Made by a program: the position numbers and the translations under genes
Source: Cyclobacteriaceae bacterium
GTDB taxonomy: Bacteria > Bacteroidota > Bacteroidia > Cytophagales > Cyclobacteriaceae
Direction: 5' to 3'
Assembly (NCBI GenBank): GCA_026989505.1
Contig: JALSJF010000068.1
Span: forward strand, 24,458-88,457
DNA: 64,000 nt
The notes under the pieces: generated by a model
What the model was told of the DNA's origin: nothing
Seen by the model: the letters and a program-made list of their open reading frames with translations, nothing else
Databases searched by the model: none
Part shown: piece after piece, positions 49,073 through 58,722 of the stretch
How the letters are laid out: each line of letters begins with the position of its first letter
Position numbering within the stretch: position 1 is the stretch's first letter

Positions 49073-51448
49073 ATGGCACAAAACACCTATAAATCCAACA
49101 CCTTTAAAACCAAAAAGAAACCCACCGGAAGGTCTTTTTCGTTGAAGCTGAAATTCCTGGGTGACAGGCGCTTCCAGCTTACGGTAGGCTTTTTCCTGTT
49201 GGTGGTGTCGTTGTTTTTGCTGGTAGCCTTTGTGTCGTACCTGTTTACCGGCAAAGCCGACCAGAGCGTAGTGGAATCGGTCCAGGAAATCGGCCTGTTT
49301 CAATCGGGGCTGGAGGTGGAAAACTGGATGAAACTATCGGGGGCGCTGGCCGCTCATTATTTTATCTTTGCGTGGTTTGGTGTTGCTTCCTTTCTTATTC
49401 CGCCCCTGTTGTTTATTTATGGCTATACGATAGTTTTCCGCAGGGCTATTTTGCCCCTTAATTCGGCCACTATTTTTGTATTGTTCTTTTTGGTATGGAT
49501 AAGCCTGTTTCTGGGCGATGTGGTGAACAGTACTGAAGAGCCGACCGCCCTGAGTTTCCTCAGCGGGGGGGTTGGCTATGACCTGGCCATCAAAATAAAC
49601 AGCCTGGTAGGCTGGGGCACAGTATTGTTGTTGCTGTTTTCGTTGATCGTGTTTGTGATTTATTTCTTTAATGTCACCTCGCTGCTGGGGTTAAAAAAGA
49701 AAGTAGAGGCCGGGGTTGAAGATATTGAGCAGCAACTGGGGGAAAAAATAGAACCGGTTACGGTTGATTTGGGTGATCCTGGCGATGAAGAACCGCCTGC
49801 TGCCGGGGGGCCGGCCGCCAAAGGTGAGGTAGAACTTGAAGTATTGGGGGCGGAGGAAGCCGCCAGGGAAACAGCGCAGGCAGAGCCCGAGTTTGTCATC
49901 GAAAAAGAGCATGACGAAGCCAAAGCCAAAAAAGCCGAGAATTATGATCCTACGCTCGATCTGGGTACTTACCAATACCCGCCCCTTACCCTGCTGAATG
50001 ACTATTCCAACACCTCGGTAAAGGTGAGCAAAGAAGAGCTGCAACTCAATAAGGACAAAATTGTTGAAACCCTGACCAATTTCAATATTGGTATTGCCAG
50101 CATCAAAGCTACCATCGGCCCCACGGTTACCCTCTATGAGATTGTGCCCGATGTCGGTATCAAGATATCCAAAATCAAAAATCTGGAGGATGATATTGCC
50201 CTCAGTTTATCGGCCCTCGGCATCCGCATTATCGCGCCCATTCCCGGTAAAGGAACCATCGGTATTGAGGTGCCCAATAAAAACCGTGAGATGGTGGATA
50301 TTAAAAGTGTGTTGGGTACGGAAAAGTTCATGAAGAGCGATTATGAGTTGCCGGTGGTGCTGGGCAAAACCATCTCCAACGAAGTATATGTGGTGGACCT
50401 GGCCAAAATGCCGCACATCCTTATGGCCGGGGCCACGGGCCAGGGTAAATCGGTGGGGATTAATGTAATTCTGGCCTCACTGATCTACAAAAAGCACCCT
50501 TCACAGCTTAAGTTCGTGCTGGTTGACCCCAAAAAGGTGGAACTGAGCCTGTTTAATAAGCTGGAACGGCATTTTCTGGCCGAACTTCCGGGCTCTGAAG
50601 AACCCATCATCACCGATACCAAAACAGTGGTCAACACCCTTAATTCCCTGACCATTGAAATGGATGCCCGTTATGACCTGCTCAAAGATGCCGGCACCCG
50701 CAATATCAAGGAGTACAATACGAAGTTTGTCAGCCGCAAGCTGAACCCCGAAAAAGGCCACCGTTTTCTGCCTTACATTGTGCTGGTAATTGATGAACTG
50801 GCCGACCTGATGATGATGGCCGGCAAAGAAATTGAAGCCCCCATCGCCCGCCTGGCGCAACTGGCCCGGGCCATCGGTATCCACCTGGTGGTGGCTACCC
50901 AACGGCCATCGGTAAACGTAATTACCGGGGTTATCAAGGCCAACTTCCCGGCCCGTTTGAGTTTCCGGGTAACCTCCAAAATCGATTCCCGCACGATCCT
51001 CGATACCGGTGGGGCTGACCAACTGGTGGGCATGGGCGATATGCTGTTTTCGCAGGGCTCCGATATTATCCGCCTGCAGTGTGCCTTTATTGATACCCCC
51101 GAGGTGGAAAAGGTGTGTGAGTTCATCGGCAGCCAGCGTGGGTATGAGTCGGCCTATATGTTGCCCGAATATGAGGGCGATGAGGCTGGCGACAAGGTGG
51201 ATGTTGACCTGGACGACCGGGATGTGTTGTTTGATGAGGCTGCCCGCCTGATTGTCAGGCACCAGCAGGGCAGCACTTCCCTGATCCAGCGTAAAATGAA
51301 ACTTGGTTATAATCGGGCCGGCCGCCTGATCGACCAGTTGGAAGCTGCCGGCATTGTGGGCCCTTTTGAGGGCAGCAAAGCCCGGGAGGTCTTAATCCCC
51401 GATGAATACAGTTTGGAACAATTATTGAGTGAATTAAAAGACAATTAG
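49073..51448 (+). CDS. ftsK: DNA translocase FtsK
   Basis: Hexameric motor that pumps DNA through the division septum and activates Xer recombination. The 791-aa chain has four N-terminal membrane helices (to about residue 205), an acidic linker rich in E/A/P (about 210-300), the alpha/beta motor, and a C-terminal winged-helix gamma domain (about 720-791, TSLIQRKMKLGYNRAGRLID) for reading orienting sequences. Walker A is ILMAGATGQGKSVGINVILA near 455, and Walker B is PYIVLVIDELADLMMMAG near 565. The lolA-like gene follows after 14 bases. Confidence 0.97.
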   Translation: MAQNTYKSNTFKTKKKPTGRSFSLKLKFLGDRRFQLTVGFFLLVVSLFLLVAFVSYLFTGKADQSVVESVQEIGLFQSGLEVENWMKLSGALAAHYFIFAWFGVASFLIPPLLFIYGYTIVFRRAILPLNSATIFVLFFLVWISLFLGDVVNSTEEPTALSFLSGGVGYDLAIKINSLVGWGTVLLLLFSLIVFVIYFFNVTSLLGLKKKVEAGVEDIEQQLGEKIEPVTVDLGDPGDEEPPAAGGPAAKGEVELEVLGAEEAARETAQAEPEFVIEKEHDEAKAKKAENYDPTLDLGTYQYPPLTLLNDYSNTSVKVSKEELQLNKDKIVETLTNFNIGIASIKATIGPTVTLYEIVPDVGIKISKIKNLEDDIALSLSALGIRIIAPIPGKGTIGIEVPNKNREMVDIKSVLGTEKFMKSDYELPVVLGKTISNEVYVVDLAKMPHILMAGATGQGKSVGINVILASLIYKKHPSQLKFVLVDPKKVELSLFNKLERHFLAELPGSEEPIITDTKTVVNTLNSLTIEMDARYDLLKDAGTRNIKEYNTKFVSRKLNPEKGHRFLPYIVLVIDELADLMMMAGKEIEAPIARLAQLARAIGIHLVVATQRPSVNVITGVIKANFPARLSFRVTSKIDSRTILDTGGADQLVGMGDMLFSQGSDIIRLQCAFIDTPEVEKVCEFIGSQRGYESAYMLPEYEGDEAGDKVDVDLDDRDVLFDEAARLIVRHQQGSTSLIQRKMKLGYNRAGRLIDQLEAAGIVGPFEGSKAREVLIPDEYSLEQLLSELKDN

Positions 51449-51462
51449 AAAATAAAGGTAAA

Positions 51463-52113
51463 ATGTATAAGAATTTTTTATTTATGGCACTGGCATTAAC
51501 GATAGTTAACCAGGTGCAGGCACAGCAAGACCCTAAGGCACGGGAAATTTTGGATGCCATGAGCAATACCTATAAGGGTATCCCGTCATTTCAGGCCGAT
51601 CTTGCCTATACCATGACCAATAAGGTAGAGGGGATTAACGAGTCGTTTAGCGGTAAAATAAGCGTTAAAGGCGATATGTACCGTCTGGAAATGCAGGACC
51701 AGCAGATTTATAACGATGGCACTACCGTCTGGACTTACCTGCCCAACTTAGATGAGCCGGAAGTAACTATCGACAATAATAATCCGGAGGGCGGTGATAT
51801 TACGCCTTCTTCCATCTTCAACATTTATAAGGAAGGCTATAAGTACCTCTACCTGAATACCATAACCGTAGGGGGCAAGCGCTATGATGTGGTGGACCTG
51901 GTACCCAATGATAAGGACGCCCAGTACTTTAAGGTACGGATAGAAATCGGTGCCAACGACAGGCTGTTACGTAAATTCACCCTGTTCGACCGGGAGGGTA
52001 GCGAGTATTCTTATCTGATCGCCAACTTTAAGTCAAACGTGAACCTGCCCGATAGCTATTTTAAGTTTGACACCTCCGGTTTATCCGAAGATCAAATTAT
52101 AGATATCCGATAA
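51463..52113 (+). CDS. LolA-like outer-membrane lipoprotein carrier
   Basis: A periplasmic protein of 216 aa with the signal NFLFMALALTIVNQVQAQQ. The body matches the LolA fold, which carries lipoproteins from the inner to the outer membrane: ILDAMSNTYKGIPSFQADLA, then KGDMYRLEMQDQQIYNDGTT near residue 68 and WTYLPNLDEPEVTID. The ftsK-lolA order is shared with many Gram-negative genomes, which supports the call. It is probably cotranscribed with ftsK and ends at a strong terminator. Confidence 0.88.
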   Translation: MYKNFLFMALALTIVNQVQAQQDPKAREILDAMSNTYKGIPSFQADLAYTMTNKVEGINESFSGKISVKGDMYRLEMQDQQIYNDGTTVWTYLPNLDEPEVTIDNNNPEGGDITPSSIFNIYKEGYKYLYLNTITVGGKRYDVVDLVPNDKDAQYFKVRIEIGANDRLLRKFTLFDREGSEYSYLIANFKSNVNLPDSYFKFDTSGLSEDQIIDIR

Positions 52114-52138
52114 TAAATATAATTATTTACCGAAATTT

Positions 52139-52162
52139 AAGCCGCCTTGTGCGGCTTTTTTT
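52139..52162 (+). terminator. terminator after the lolA-like gene
   Basis: AAGCCGC (52139-52145) pairs with GCGGCTT (52151-52157) around CTTGT, followed by a T run. It ends the ftsK-lolA unit, 25 bases after the stop. Confidence 0.85.
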
Positions 52163-52175
52163 ATAGCTTTGTTAC

Positions 52176-53015
52176 ATGACTAAAGAGGAATTGTTTCAGC
52201 AGATAAAGGCCAAAAAGTCCTACCTCTGTGTTGGCCTCGATACGGATATCAATAGCATACCCCGGCACCTGCTTAACGAAGCCGATCCCGTTTTTGCCTT
52301 CAACAAGCAAATTATAGAGGCTACGCTGGATTTTGCCGTGGCCTACAAGCCAAACCTGGCCTTTTATGAGAGCCAGGGGGCCAGGGGCTGGGAAAGCCTG
52401 GCCAAAACCATGGAATACCTGCCGGCTGAAGTTTTTACCATTGCCGATGCCAAGCGGGGCGATATCGGCAATACCTCTAAGCATTATGCCCGGGCCTTTT
52501 TCGAGCAAATGAATTTTGATGCCATTACCCTGTCGCCCTACATGGGTGCCGATGCCGTAACCCCTTACCTGGCCTATGATGATAAGTGGGCTATCCTGCT
52601 GGCCCTAACCTCAAATGACAGCAGCCGCGACTTTGAGCAATTGGCGGTTTACGATGACAGCAATTTTTTCAACATTGTGCCCTCAAAGCTGTATGAATAT
52701 GTTATTAATAAAAGCCTTGCATGGGGGCATAGTGATAAGCTGATGTACGTTGTAGGGGCTACCCGGGCAGATGAGCTGGCTCACATCAGGAAGCTGATAC
52801 CCGATCATTTCCTGCTTGTTCCCGGGGTAGGGGCACAGGGGGGCAGCCTGGAGGAAGTAACGAAAAACGGCATGAACAGTCAGTGCGGGCTACTGGTAAA
52901 CTCTTCGCGGGGCATCATTTTTGCCGGTCAGGATGAGGGCTTTGCCCGTGCAGCCGGGGCTGCAGCCGGGGCTTTGCAACAACAAATGGCGGAATACCTC
53001 GACCGGTATTTGTAA
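52176..53015 (+). CDS. pyrF: orotidine 5'-phosphate decarboxylase
   Basis: Last step of UMP synthesis, decarboxylating OMP. At 279 aa it is the longer type 2 form. Key segments: [20 protein letters not shown] at the N-terminus, [12 protein letters not shown] near residue 55, the catalytic Lys/Asp run [17 protein letters not shown] near 90, and [16 protein letters not shown] near 210 for phosphate binding. It follows the terminator by only 14 bases, so its promoter must overlap that hairpin or it relies on read-through. DUF2851 gene follows after 29 bases. Confidence 0.95.
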   Translation: MTKEELFQQIKAKKSYLCVGLDTDINSIPRHLLNEADPVFAFNKQIIEATLDFAVAYKPNLAFYESQGARGWESLAKTMEYLPAEVFTIADAKRGDIGNTSKHYARAFFEQMNFDAITLSPYMGADAVTPYLAYDDKWAILLALTSNDSSRDFEQLAVYDDSNFFNIVPSKLYEYVINKSLAWGHSDKLMYVVGATRADELAHIRKLIPDHFLLVPGVGAQGGSLEEVTKNGMNSQCGLLVNSSRGIIFAGQDEGFARAAGAAAGALQQQMAEYLDRYL

Positions 53016-53044
53016 TTGCGCAAGGGTTTCGTTCAATTTGTAGC

Positions 53045-54322
53045 ATGACCGAAGCGGTGCTGCAATATATCTGGCAAACACAAGCATTTAACACCACTGC
53101 CTTAACCACCGTGGCCGGGGAGCCGGTTACGGTACTTAAACAAGGCCTGTTGAATACCGATGCGGGCCCGGATTTTGCGGCTGCCAGGATAAAAATCAAT
53201 AAGGTAGAGTGGGTTGGCGATGTTGAGGTTCATGTACTGGCCTCGGCCTGGCAGCAGCATAACCACCATCTTGACCCGGCCTATAATAAGGTGGTTTTGC
53301 ATGTGGTGTGGCAGCACGATGCCGAAGCCCAAAGGCAGGATGGCACCCCCTTGCCGGTGGTGGAACTAAAGCCGCTGGTGGCCAAAGGCTGGCTGCTTAA
53401 ATACCGGCAATTGCAAAGCTCCTTGCAGGCAATTCCTTGTGCTGCTTTTATCGGGCAGGTAGAGGCTGTTTATAAAACCAGCGCCTTTAACAAGGCCCTG
53501 GTAGAACGGCTGCAGCGGAAGGGTGGCCAGGTGCTGGCCATGCTGGCTGAATTTAAGGGTGACTGGGAGCGGGTGGCCCTGCACCTGCTCTTTGAATATT
53601 TTGGCTTTAAAAAGAATAATGCGGCTTTTAAGCAATTGGCCCAGGTCACCGATCACCGGCTCATCAGGAAACTGGCTTCGCAGCAACAAATAGAGGCTTA
53701 TTTGCTGGGCATGGCCGGCCTGCTGCCCACAGGTGCGGGGGGCGCGGCCTATGCCGAAACGCTGCGCCGGGAGTTTGCCTGGCTGCAAACCAAATATAAT
53801 TTTACCGCCAGCCCCATGGCGCCCGCCTGGTGGAAGTTTATGCGTATGCGGCCGGCCAATTTTCCCACCATTCGCATTGCCCAGTTAGCGGCTGTTTTGT
53901 CTGCCCGCCCGCATCTTTTTCAGGCCATTATCGCTGCTTCGGCCCGCCAGGCAGCTTCTTTTTTCAGGGTTAAGCAGTCGGAATTCTGGCAGCACCATTA
54001 TCATTTCGGTAAGCCGGCTAAAACTTCTTTACAAGGCATAGGTGAGCAAAGTGCACGGGTGCTGAGCATAAATGTGGCAGCCGTGTTGCTGGTGGCCTAT
54101 GGTACCTATACACAGAATGAGGCATACCTTGAGCGGGCCATTGCTTTTCTGGAAGCCCAAAAGCCGGAGCAGAATACCATTATCAGGCGATGGCAGCAAT
54201 TGGGGATAAAGCCCGATAGTGCGGCCGGGTCGCAGGGGGCCATCGAGCTTTATAATAATTATTGTCGCCACCAGATGTGCCTGCACTGCCCTGTTGGCCA
54301 TCAACTACTGGCCAAAGGATGA
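53045..54322 (+). CDS. DUF2851 family protein
   Basis: A soluble protein of 425 aa, of a family restricted largely to Bacteroidota and of unknown function. Recognised from the N-terminal TEAVLQYIWQTQAFNTTALT, LLNTDAGPDFAAARIKINKV near residue 35, and GDVEVHVLASAWQQHNHHLD near 58. The C-terminus has a four-Cys-like CRHQMCLHCPVGHQLL, which may bind a metal. Its TGA overlaps the next gene's ATG (ATGA), so the two are coupled. Confidence 0.87.
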   Translation: MTEAVLQYIWQTQAFNTTALTTVAGEPVTVLKQGLLNTDAGPDFAAARIKINKVEWVGDVEVHVLASAWQQHNHHLDPAYNKVVLHVVWQHDAEAQRQDGTPLPVVELKPLVAKGWLLKYRQLQSSLQAIPCAAFIGQVEAVYKTSAFNKALVERLQRKGGQVLAMLAEFKGDWERVALHLLFEYFGFKKNNAAFKQLAQVTDHRLIRKLASQQQIEAYLLGMAGLLPTGAGGAAYAETLRREFAWLQTKYNFTASPMAPAWWKFMRMRPANFPTIRIAQLAAVLSARPHLFQAIIAASARQAASFFRVKQSEFWQHHYHFGKPAKTSLQGIGEQSARVLSINVAAVLLVAYGTYTQNEAYLERAIAFLEAQKPEQNTIIRRWQQLGIKPDSAAGSQGAIELYNNYCRHQMCLHCPVGHQLLAKG

Positions 54323-55554
54323 TTTACCTGGCCAACATAGTGTTGCTTTTTGCCCTTGCTGCCAGCGGGTTTTGGCTGAGCCGTAAAAGTGCCCTGCGGC
54401 CCTGGTACTGGCCGGCCCTGGGGTTAAAACTGGCTGCAGGCGTAGCCGTAGGCCTTTTGTATTCTGCGTACTATGGCCATGGTGATTCCTGGGCCATGTT
54501 TGCCGAGGCAGGCAAGCTCAAGCAGGCCGCCTTCGTATCCTTGGGTAATTTTATCCGGATATACTTTGATGGTGCGTATAATCTGATACCCGGATATGCC
54601 TATACCTTCCAGCCCCGGGCGGCTTTGATGACCAAACTACTGGCCCCCCTTAACTTAATCACCGGAGAAAACTATTGGCTGACGTCTGCTTACCTGTCCC
54701 TCTTTGCCTTTGCCGGCTTGTGGTTTTTTGCCAACACCCTTTATAAGGCCGGGCAGATGAAGTGGCTGGCGGTGATTCCGGCCCTGTTTTTTCCCTCCAT
54801 CGTTTTTTGGTCTTCGGGGGTGCTCAAGGAGTCGCTGGCTATTGGCGCCCTGGCAGCCGTATTTGCTGTTGTCATCCGGGTATATTTTAGCGGTAAGGTC
54901 GGCAAAATCAATTTGCTGGTCTGTATGCCGGCCCTGTTGCTGGTAGTGTACCTTAAATACTACCTGGCCGCGGTACTGGTGGTGGCGGTGCTGGCGCTTT
55001 TTATCGCCCGGGCGGTTTTACCTGCAAAAGCGGCCTGGCACCTGGAGTTGATAACCATCATAGCCGTATTTGTGGCCCTGGCAGGTGTGGCCAGCCTTAG
55101 CCATCCTAATTTCTGGCCATCGCGGTTTTTGCAGGTGCTGGCCGGTAACTATTACCAGTATGTGCAAAATTCCCCTGCCGGCAATGTAGTGGTTTTCGGC
55201 AACCTGGAGCCCACGGTAAGCTCCTTCCTGAGGCATAGCCCCCGGGCCCTGGTTACCGGCTTGTTCGGGCCGTTGTGGCTACCCGGAATAAACACCTTGA
55301 AATTATTCTCCCTGGCAGAAAGCTGGTTGCTGTTGCTGGCATTTATCTATGCAGTTTTAAATTTTCAACTGCCGGCTGGCCGCAACGGCCGGTTACTGCT
55401 TTGGGCCTGCCTGTTGCTGGTAGTTACCGCAGCCGTGTTCATCACCTTTGCCGCGCCCAATTACGGTACCCTGGCCCGCTACCGCATCGGCTACTCGTTG
55501 GTTTTTGTCAGCTTGATAAGCTATGGTATTGCGCGGAAATTTAGCCGCAGATAA
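54319..55554 (+). CDS. polytopic membrane protein, possible glycosyltransferase-like or envelope protein
   Basis: A 411-residue integral membrane protein with about 11 helices. Notable segments are SAYYGHGDSWAMFAEAGKLK near residue 50, FPSIVFWSSGVLKESLAIGA near 160, and FAAPNYGTLARYRIGYSLVF near the C-terminus; the last is a pattern seen in the membrane parts of dolichol-phosphate-type glycosyltransferases and in polysaccharide proteins of Bacteroidota. No catalytic motif can be named with confidence. The frame is open to 54262, but ATG 54319 overlaps the DUF2851 stop and starts the first helix. Confidence 0.75.
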   Translation: MIYLANIVLLFALAASGFWLSRKSALRPWYWPALGLKLAAGVAVGLLYSAYYGHGDSWAMFAEAGKLKQAAFVSLGNFIRIYFDGAYNLIPGYAYTFQPRAALMTKLLAPLNLITGENYWLTSAYLSLFAFAGLWFFANTLYKAGQMKWLAVIPALFFPSIVFWSSGVLKESLAIGALAAVFAVVIRVYFSGKVGKINLLVCMPALLLVVYLKYYLAAVLVVAVLALFIARAVLPAKAAWHLELITIIAVFVALAGVASLSHPNFWPSRFLQVLAGNYYQYVQNSPAGNVVVFGNLEPTVSSFLRHSPRALVTGLFGPLWLPGINTLKLFSLAESWLLLLAFIYAVLNFQLPAGRNGRLLLWACLLLVVTAAVFITFAAPNYGTLARYRIGYSLVFVSLISYGIARKFSRR

Positions 55555-55590
55555 CCGGTAAGTCTGCTATCTTTGCCTGAAAAAAATAGA

Positions 55591-56223
55591 ATGGAGAAAC
55601 CAATCATGATACTGGGTGCCGGCAGCCTGGGCAAAAGCGTAATGGAAGTATTTGTGGATAACAATGTGCTGGTATATGGCTTCCTGGATGATGATACCCG
55701 CCTGGCCGGCAAAGAAATAGGCGAGGTCACGGTGCTGGGGCCTCTTGATGACCAGGATTTGCTGGCGGTGATAGGGGATGCCTGCGAGGCTTTTGTGGCC
55801 ATGGAAGAAACGGAGATGAGGCGCAACCTGGTACAGATGCTCAATGAAGAACGAAAGGTAATGCCGGTAAATGCCATTCACGGGTCGGTGGTGCTGGCTT
55901 CTTCTGCCGCAATCGGTCATGGCAATTATATCGGTGCCGGTGCGGTAATTGGCTCGCACAGCACCCTGGGCAGCCACCTGGTTATTCATCCGGGGGCTAT
56001 TATCAACCATGAGGCCCGGTTGGGGGATTATGTGCAGGTAGGCTCCGGCTCGGTGATCAATTCGGGCGTGGAGATAGCCGAGGAGGTGTTTATCGGTTCC
56101 GGGGTAACAGTGGTATCGGGCATTAAAATTGGCCGGGGTGCGCGCCTTGGTGCCGGTTCGGTGGTGATAAAAGACATTGCCGAAGGGGAAACCGTTTTTG
56201 GTAATCCGGCCGGACCTGTATGA
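55591..56223 (+). CDS. NeuD-like sugar O-acetyltransferase (left-handed beta-helix)
   Basis: A 210-residue acyltransferase. The N-terminal Rossmann-like part has IMILGAGSLGKSVMEVFVDN and LVYGFLDDDTRLAGKEIGEV, typical of the NeuD/PglD group; the C-terminal half is a hexapeptide-repeat left-handed beta-helix (AIGHGNYIGAGAVIGSHSTL, then VFIGSGVTVVSGIKIGRGAR), with the catalytic-His-containing HPGAIINHEARLGD near residue 135. Such enzymes acetylate amino sugars of surface glycans. A TTG 18 bases earlier is open but ATG 55591 is the family start. Confidence 0.9.
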   Translation: MEKPIMILGAGSLGKSVMEVFVDNNVLVYGFLDDDTRLAGKEIGEVTVLGPLDDQDLLAVIGDACEAFVAMEETEMRRNLVQMLNEERKVMPVNAIHGSVVLASSAAIGHGNYIGAGAVIGSHSTLGSHLVIHPGAIINHEARLGDYVQVGSGSVINSGVEIAEEVFIGSGVTVVSGIKIGRGARLGAGSVVIKDIAEGETVFGNPAGPV

Positions 56224-56229
56224 TATAAC

Positions 56230-56261
56230 TTTGGCACTCAAGGCAATTTTGGCTAACTTTA
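56230..56261 (+). promoter_or_regulatory. candidate promoter of the nucleoside phosphorylase gene
   Basis: TTTG (56230-56233), 20 bases, then TAACTTTA (56254-56261), one base off the TAnnTTTG consensus, 19 bases before the ATG. Confidence 0.45.
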
Positions 56262-56280
56262 GTGTTCGCATCCATAGTAT

Positions 56281-57138
56281 ATGAATAAGTTTTTAGCATC
56301 AGAGTTGGTATTAAATAAGGACGGTAGTGTTTATCACCTTAACCTGAAACCCAAGCACATTGCCGACAATGTGATTATTGTGGGCGATCCCAGCCGGGTG
56401 TACCGGGTAAGCAAGCATTTTGATAAGATTGACTTTGAGATGAACAGGCGTGAGTTTATCACGCATGTGGGCAAATATAAGGGCAAGCGCATCACCGTAC
56501 TCAGTACCGGCATGGGCCCCGATAATATCGAAATATTTTTTACCGAACTCGATGCCCTGGTAAATATCGACCTGAAAAAAAAGGTAGTCAGGCCCGAAAA
56601 ACGGCAGCTCAATATTATTCGTATAGGCACTTCCGGGGCTATCCAGGAAGATATCCCCGTGGGTGCGCATGTGGTGTCGGAGTACGGCCTCGGCCTGGAT
56701 AACCTGATGTGCTTTTATGATTACCGCCCTGGTGAATTTGAACAGATGATTGCCGAAAAGGTGCAGAAAGCTACCAAATTACCTTTCGCCCCCTACCTCG
56801 CCAAAGGCTCGGAGAAACTTAGGGCACAGATAGGTGAAGGGATGATTAAAGGCAATACCATAACCAGTCCGGGGTTTTATGCCCCGCAGGGGCGAAGGAT
56901 CAGGCTGGAATTGAAATATCCGCAATTACTCCGGGATTTGAATTGCTTCCATTATAAAGGTTTTTGGCTGACTAATTTTGAAATGGAGACCTCGGCCCTC
57001 TATGCCATGGCCAATATGCTGGGCCATGAGATGCTCAGTGTGAATGCCGTTATCGCCAACCGTATCCGGGGCACTTTTGCCAAAAACCCTTACCGCACGA
57101 TTGATTCCCTGATAAAGAAAGTACTTAACCGTTTGTAA
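56281..57138 (+). CDS. nucleoside phosphorylase (uridine phosphorylase-like)
   Basis: Phosphorolysis of nucleosides to base and ribose 1-phosphate, PNP/UDP family class I. The 285-aa chain has VIIVGDPSRVYRVSKHFDKI near residue 30 (phosphate-binding GDP-R), TVLSTGMGPDNIEIFFTELD near 75, IIRIGTSGAIQEDIPVGAHV near 113, and the ribose-binding NFEMETSALYAMANMLGHE near 233. It looks most like uridine phosphorylases, but base specificity cannot be settled by eye. It is convergent with the phosphatase gene across about 180 bases with no clear hairpin. Confidence 0.88.
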   Translation: MNKFLASELVLNKDGSVYHLNLKPKHIADNVIIVGDPSRVYRVSKHFDKIDFEMNRREFITHVGKYKGKRITVLSTGMGPDNIEIFFTELDALVNIDLKKKVVRPEKRQLNIIRIGTSGAIQEDIPVGAHVVSEYGLGLDNLMCFYDYRPGEFEQMIAEKVQKATKLPFAPYLAKGSEKLRAQIGEGMIKGNTITSPGFYAPQGRRIRLELKYPQLLRDLNCFHYKGFWLTNFEMETSALYAMANMLGHEMLSVNAVIANRIRGTFAKNPYRTIDSLIKKVLNRL

Positions 57139-57321
57139 TCGTTTGTGCTATGGTAACTTTTCCGGGTTAGGTTAGTGGTTTTCTTCGGCACAACCAAACA
57201 ATGCCTGGTACTTTACGTAGCCGGGTTAACTGACAAACAATCGTTTGGCGGTTGATTTGCATCATTATTCATGATATTTCTCCCGAAAACTTTGTTTTTT
57301 CAGCAAAGATACTTGGCCCGC

Positions 57322-58722
57322 CTATTTGTTTGCAGCTTTACTGCGGTAGGAATAATCCGGGCTAAACCCAACCATTAGAATATCGTCATCCTGTTCGTTG
57401 CCCCCCTGCCAATCGGCCAGGATTTTTTTTAATACCCTTTCATGTTCTGCCAGTGGTTGCAGCGACAGGGATTCCAGGGTTTTGACAAACGCCCCTTCAC
57501 CAAAAGGCTGCTGCTGACTGCCCCCGGTTTGGTGCCAGAAACCATCGGTGCTGAGGTAAAAGTTCATGCCCATGGTCAGGGCCAGCTCGGTATTTTCATA
57601 GGTGGCCGGGGTATCCTCTTGCAGCAGGCCGGCCCGGGTGCCGGGGGTTTTGTGCACAACGCCTTTGTACGCCATAAATAAGGCCATCTGCGCCCCGGCA
57701 TAGGTCAATTTTCTGGCTTTAACATCAATAAGGCAGATACCCATACCTAGGCCTTTTGCAAACGGCACACCGGCCGGGAATACTTTTTGTAACGAGGTTC
57801 CCAGTGGCGCCAGCAACAGGGCCGGGGAAACGACAGACTGGTTTTTAACCATATCCTCCAGTTGCCTGTAGATATGGCCGCAAAGCAGCGCCCCGGTAGC
57901 CCCGTGGCCGGGGGTGTCAAAAACGGCTACAATAGTTTTATCCTGCACCGCGGCCATATACAGGCCGTCACCACTGGCCAGTTTTTTCGGTTGGTGGATG
58001 AGGAACTTTTGCGCCAGGGAAAAATTACCGGCAAAAACCTTTTCGGGCCGGGGGATAACCTGCCCGGCCAGGATATCGGCCAGGTCCAGCTCGGTTTCCA
58101 GGGTTACCAGTTGGTTGCGGGTAGTGGCCAGTACTTCGGTCAGGTCGGGGCCGGCCGGGGCTTCGGTGGCCGGGGCGGCCGGTTGCTGGCGGCTTTTTTT
58201 TAGCCGCTGGTAAAGCCAGGGAACAAACAACAGCAGGAAAATAACCGTAATCACTTTCAGCCCCAGTGAGATCCAATGGGTGGCCTGCCGGTATTCTTCC
58301 TGCCAGGTTTTAAGTTCGGTGTTTTCCTTTTCCAGCAGGAGAGCCTTTTCTTGCAGGGCCCGCAGTTCGTTTTCGTAGAGGCTTTTTTCAAACTGGTGTT
58401 GCCGGAGTTGGGTTGTCCTGTTGCCGGTTTCCAGTTCCAGGGTATATAATTTATAATAGCGCAGGGCCTCGTTAAGATTACCAAGGCGATAATTTAAAAC
58501 CGCCAGTTGCTGGTAGGCCAGGAGGATATCGGCCGGGTGGCGGGCTTTTTGCGCCTGGGCCAAAAAAGCCGTTAGCGTTGTTAGCTGCCCTGGCTGGGTT
58601 GTTGTTGTGTCCTGCAGGGCATACACCAGCACGCGCAGCGAATCGAGTGTTTTGGTTGCCTGGGCATTGGCGGTCCAGGGCAGGGCAAGCAAGAGCAGGA
58701 GAAGCAGGCGGCCCATGGGCAT
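57322..58722 (-). CDS. SpoIIE/PP2C-type protein phosphatase with signal peptide and membrane anchor
   Basis: A 466-residue membrane-bound signalling phosphatase. Order: signal peptide (GRLLLLLLLALPWTANAQA), a short TPR-like helical sensor part in the periplasm (about 30-125), a coiled coil (ENELRALQEKALLLEKENTE), one membrane helix (VITVIFLLLFVPWLYQRL, near 170), and a cytoplasmic SpoIIE domain from about 215. The metal-binding residues are in TIVAVFDTPGHGATGALLCG near 280 and YLSTDGFWHQTGG near 400. It would dephosphorylate Ser/Thr on a partner such as an anti-sigma antagonist; none is seen here. Starts at ATG 58722, in a TGATG overlap with the channel gene. Confidence 0.88.
   Translation of the reverse strand: MPMGRLLLLLLLALPWTANAQATKTLDSLRVLVYALQDTTTTQPGQLTTLTAFLAQAQKARHPADILLAYQQLAVLNYRLGNLNEALRYYKLYTLELETGNRTTQLRQHQFEKSLYENELRALQEKALLLEKENTELKTWQEEYRQATHWISLGLKVITVIFLLLFVPWLYQRLKKSRQQPAAPATEAPAGPDLTEVLATTRNQLVTLETELDLADILAGQVIPRPEKVFAGNFSLAQKFLIHQPKKLASGDGLYMAAVQDKTIVAVFDTPGHGATGALLCGHIYRQLEDMVKNQSVVSPALLLAPLGTSLQKVFPAGVPFAKGLGMGICLIDVKARKLTYAGAQMALFMAYKGVVHKTPGTRAGLLQEDTPATYENTELALTMGMNFYLSTDGFWHQTGGSQQQPFGEGAFVKTLESLSLQPLAEHERVLKKILADWQGGNEQDDDILMVGFSPDYSYRSKAANK

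Noticed and set aside
50501..51262. 253-residue minus-strand frame opposite ftsK
   Set aside because: Antisense to the conserved motor domain; low-complexity composition typical of shadows.
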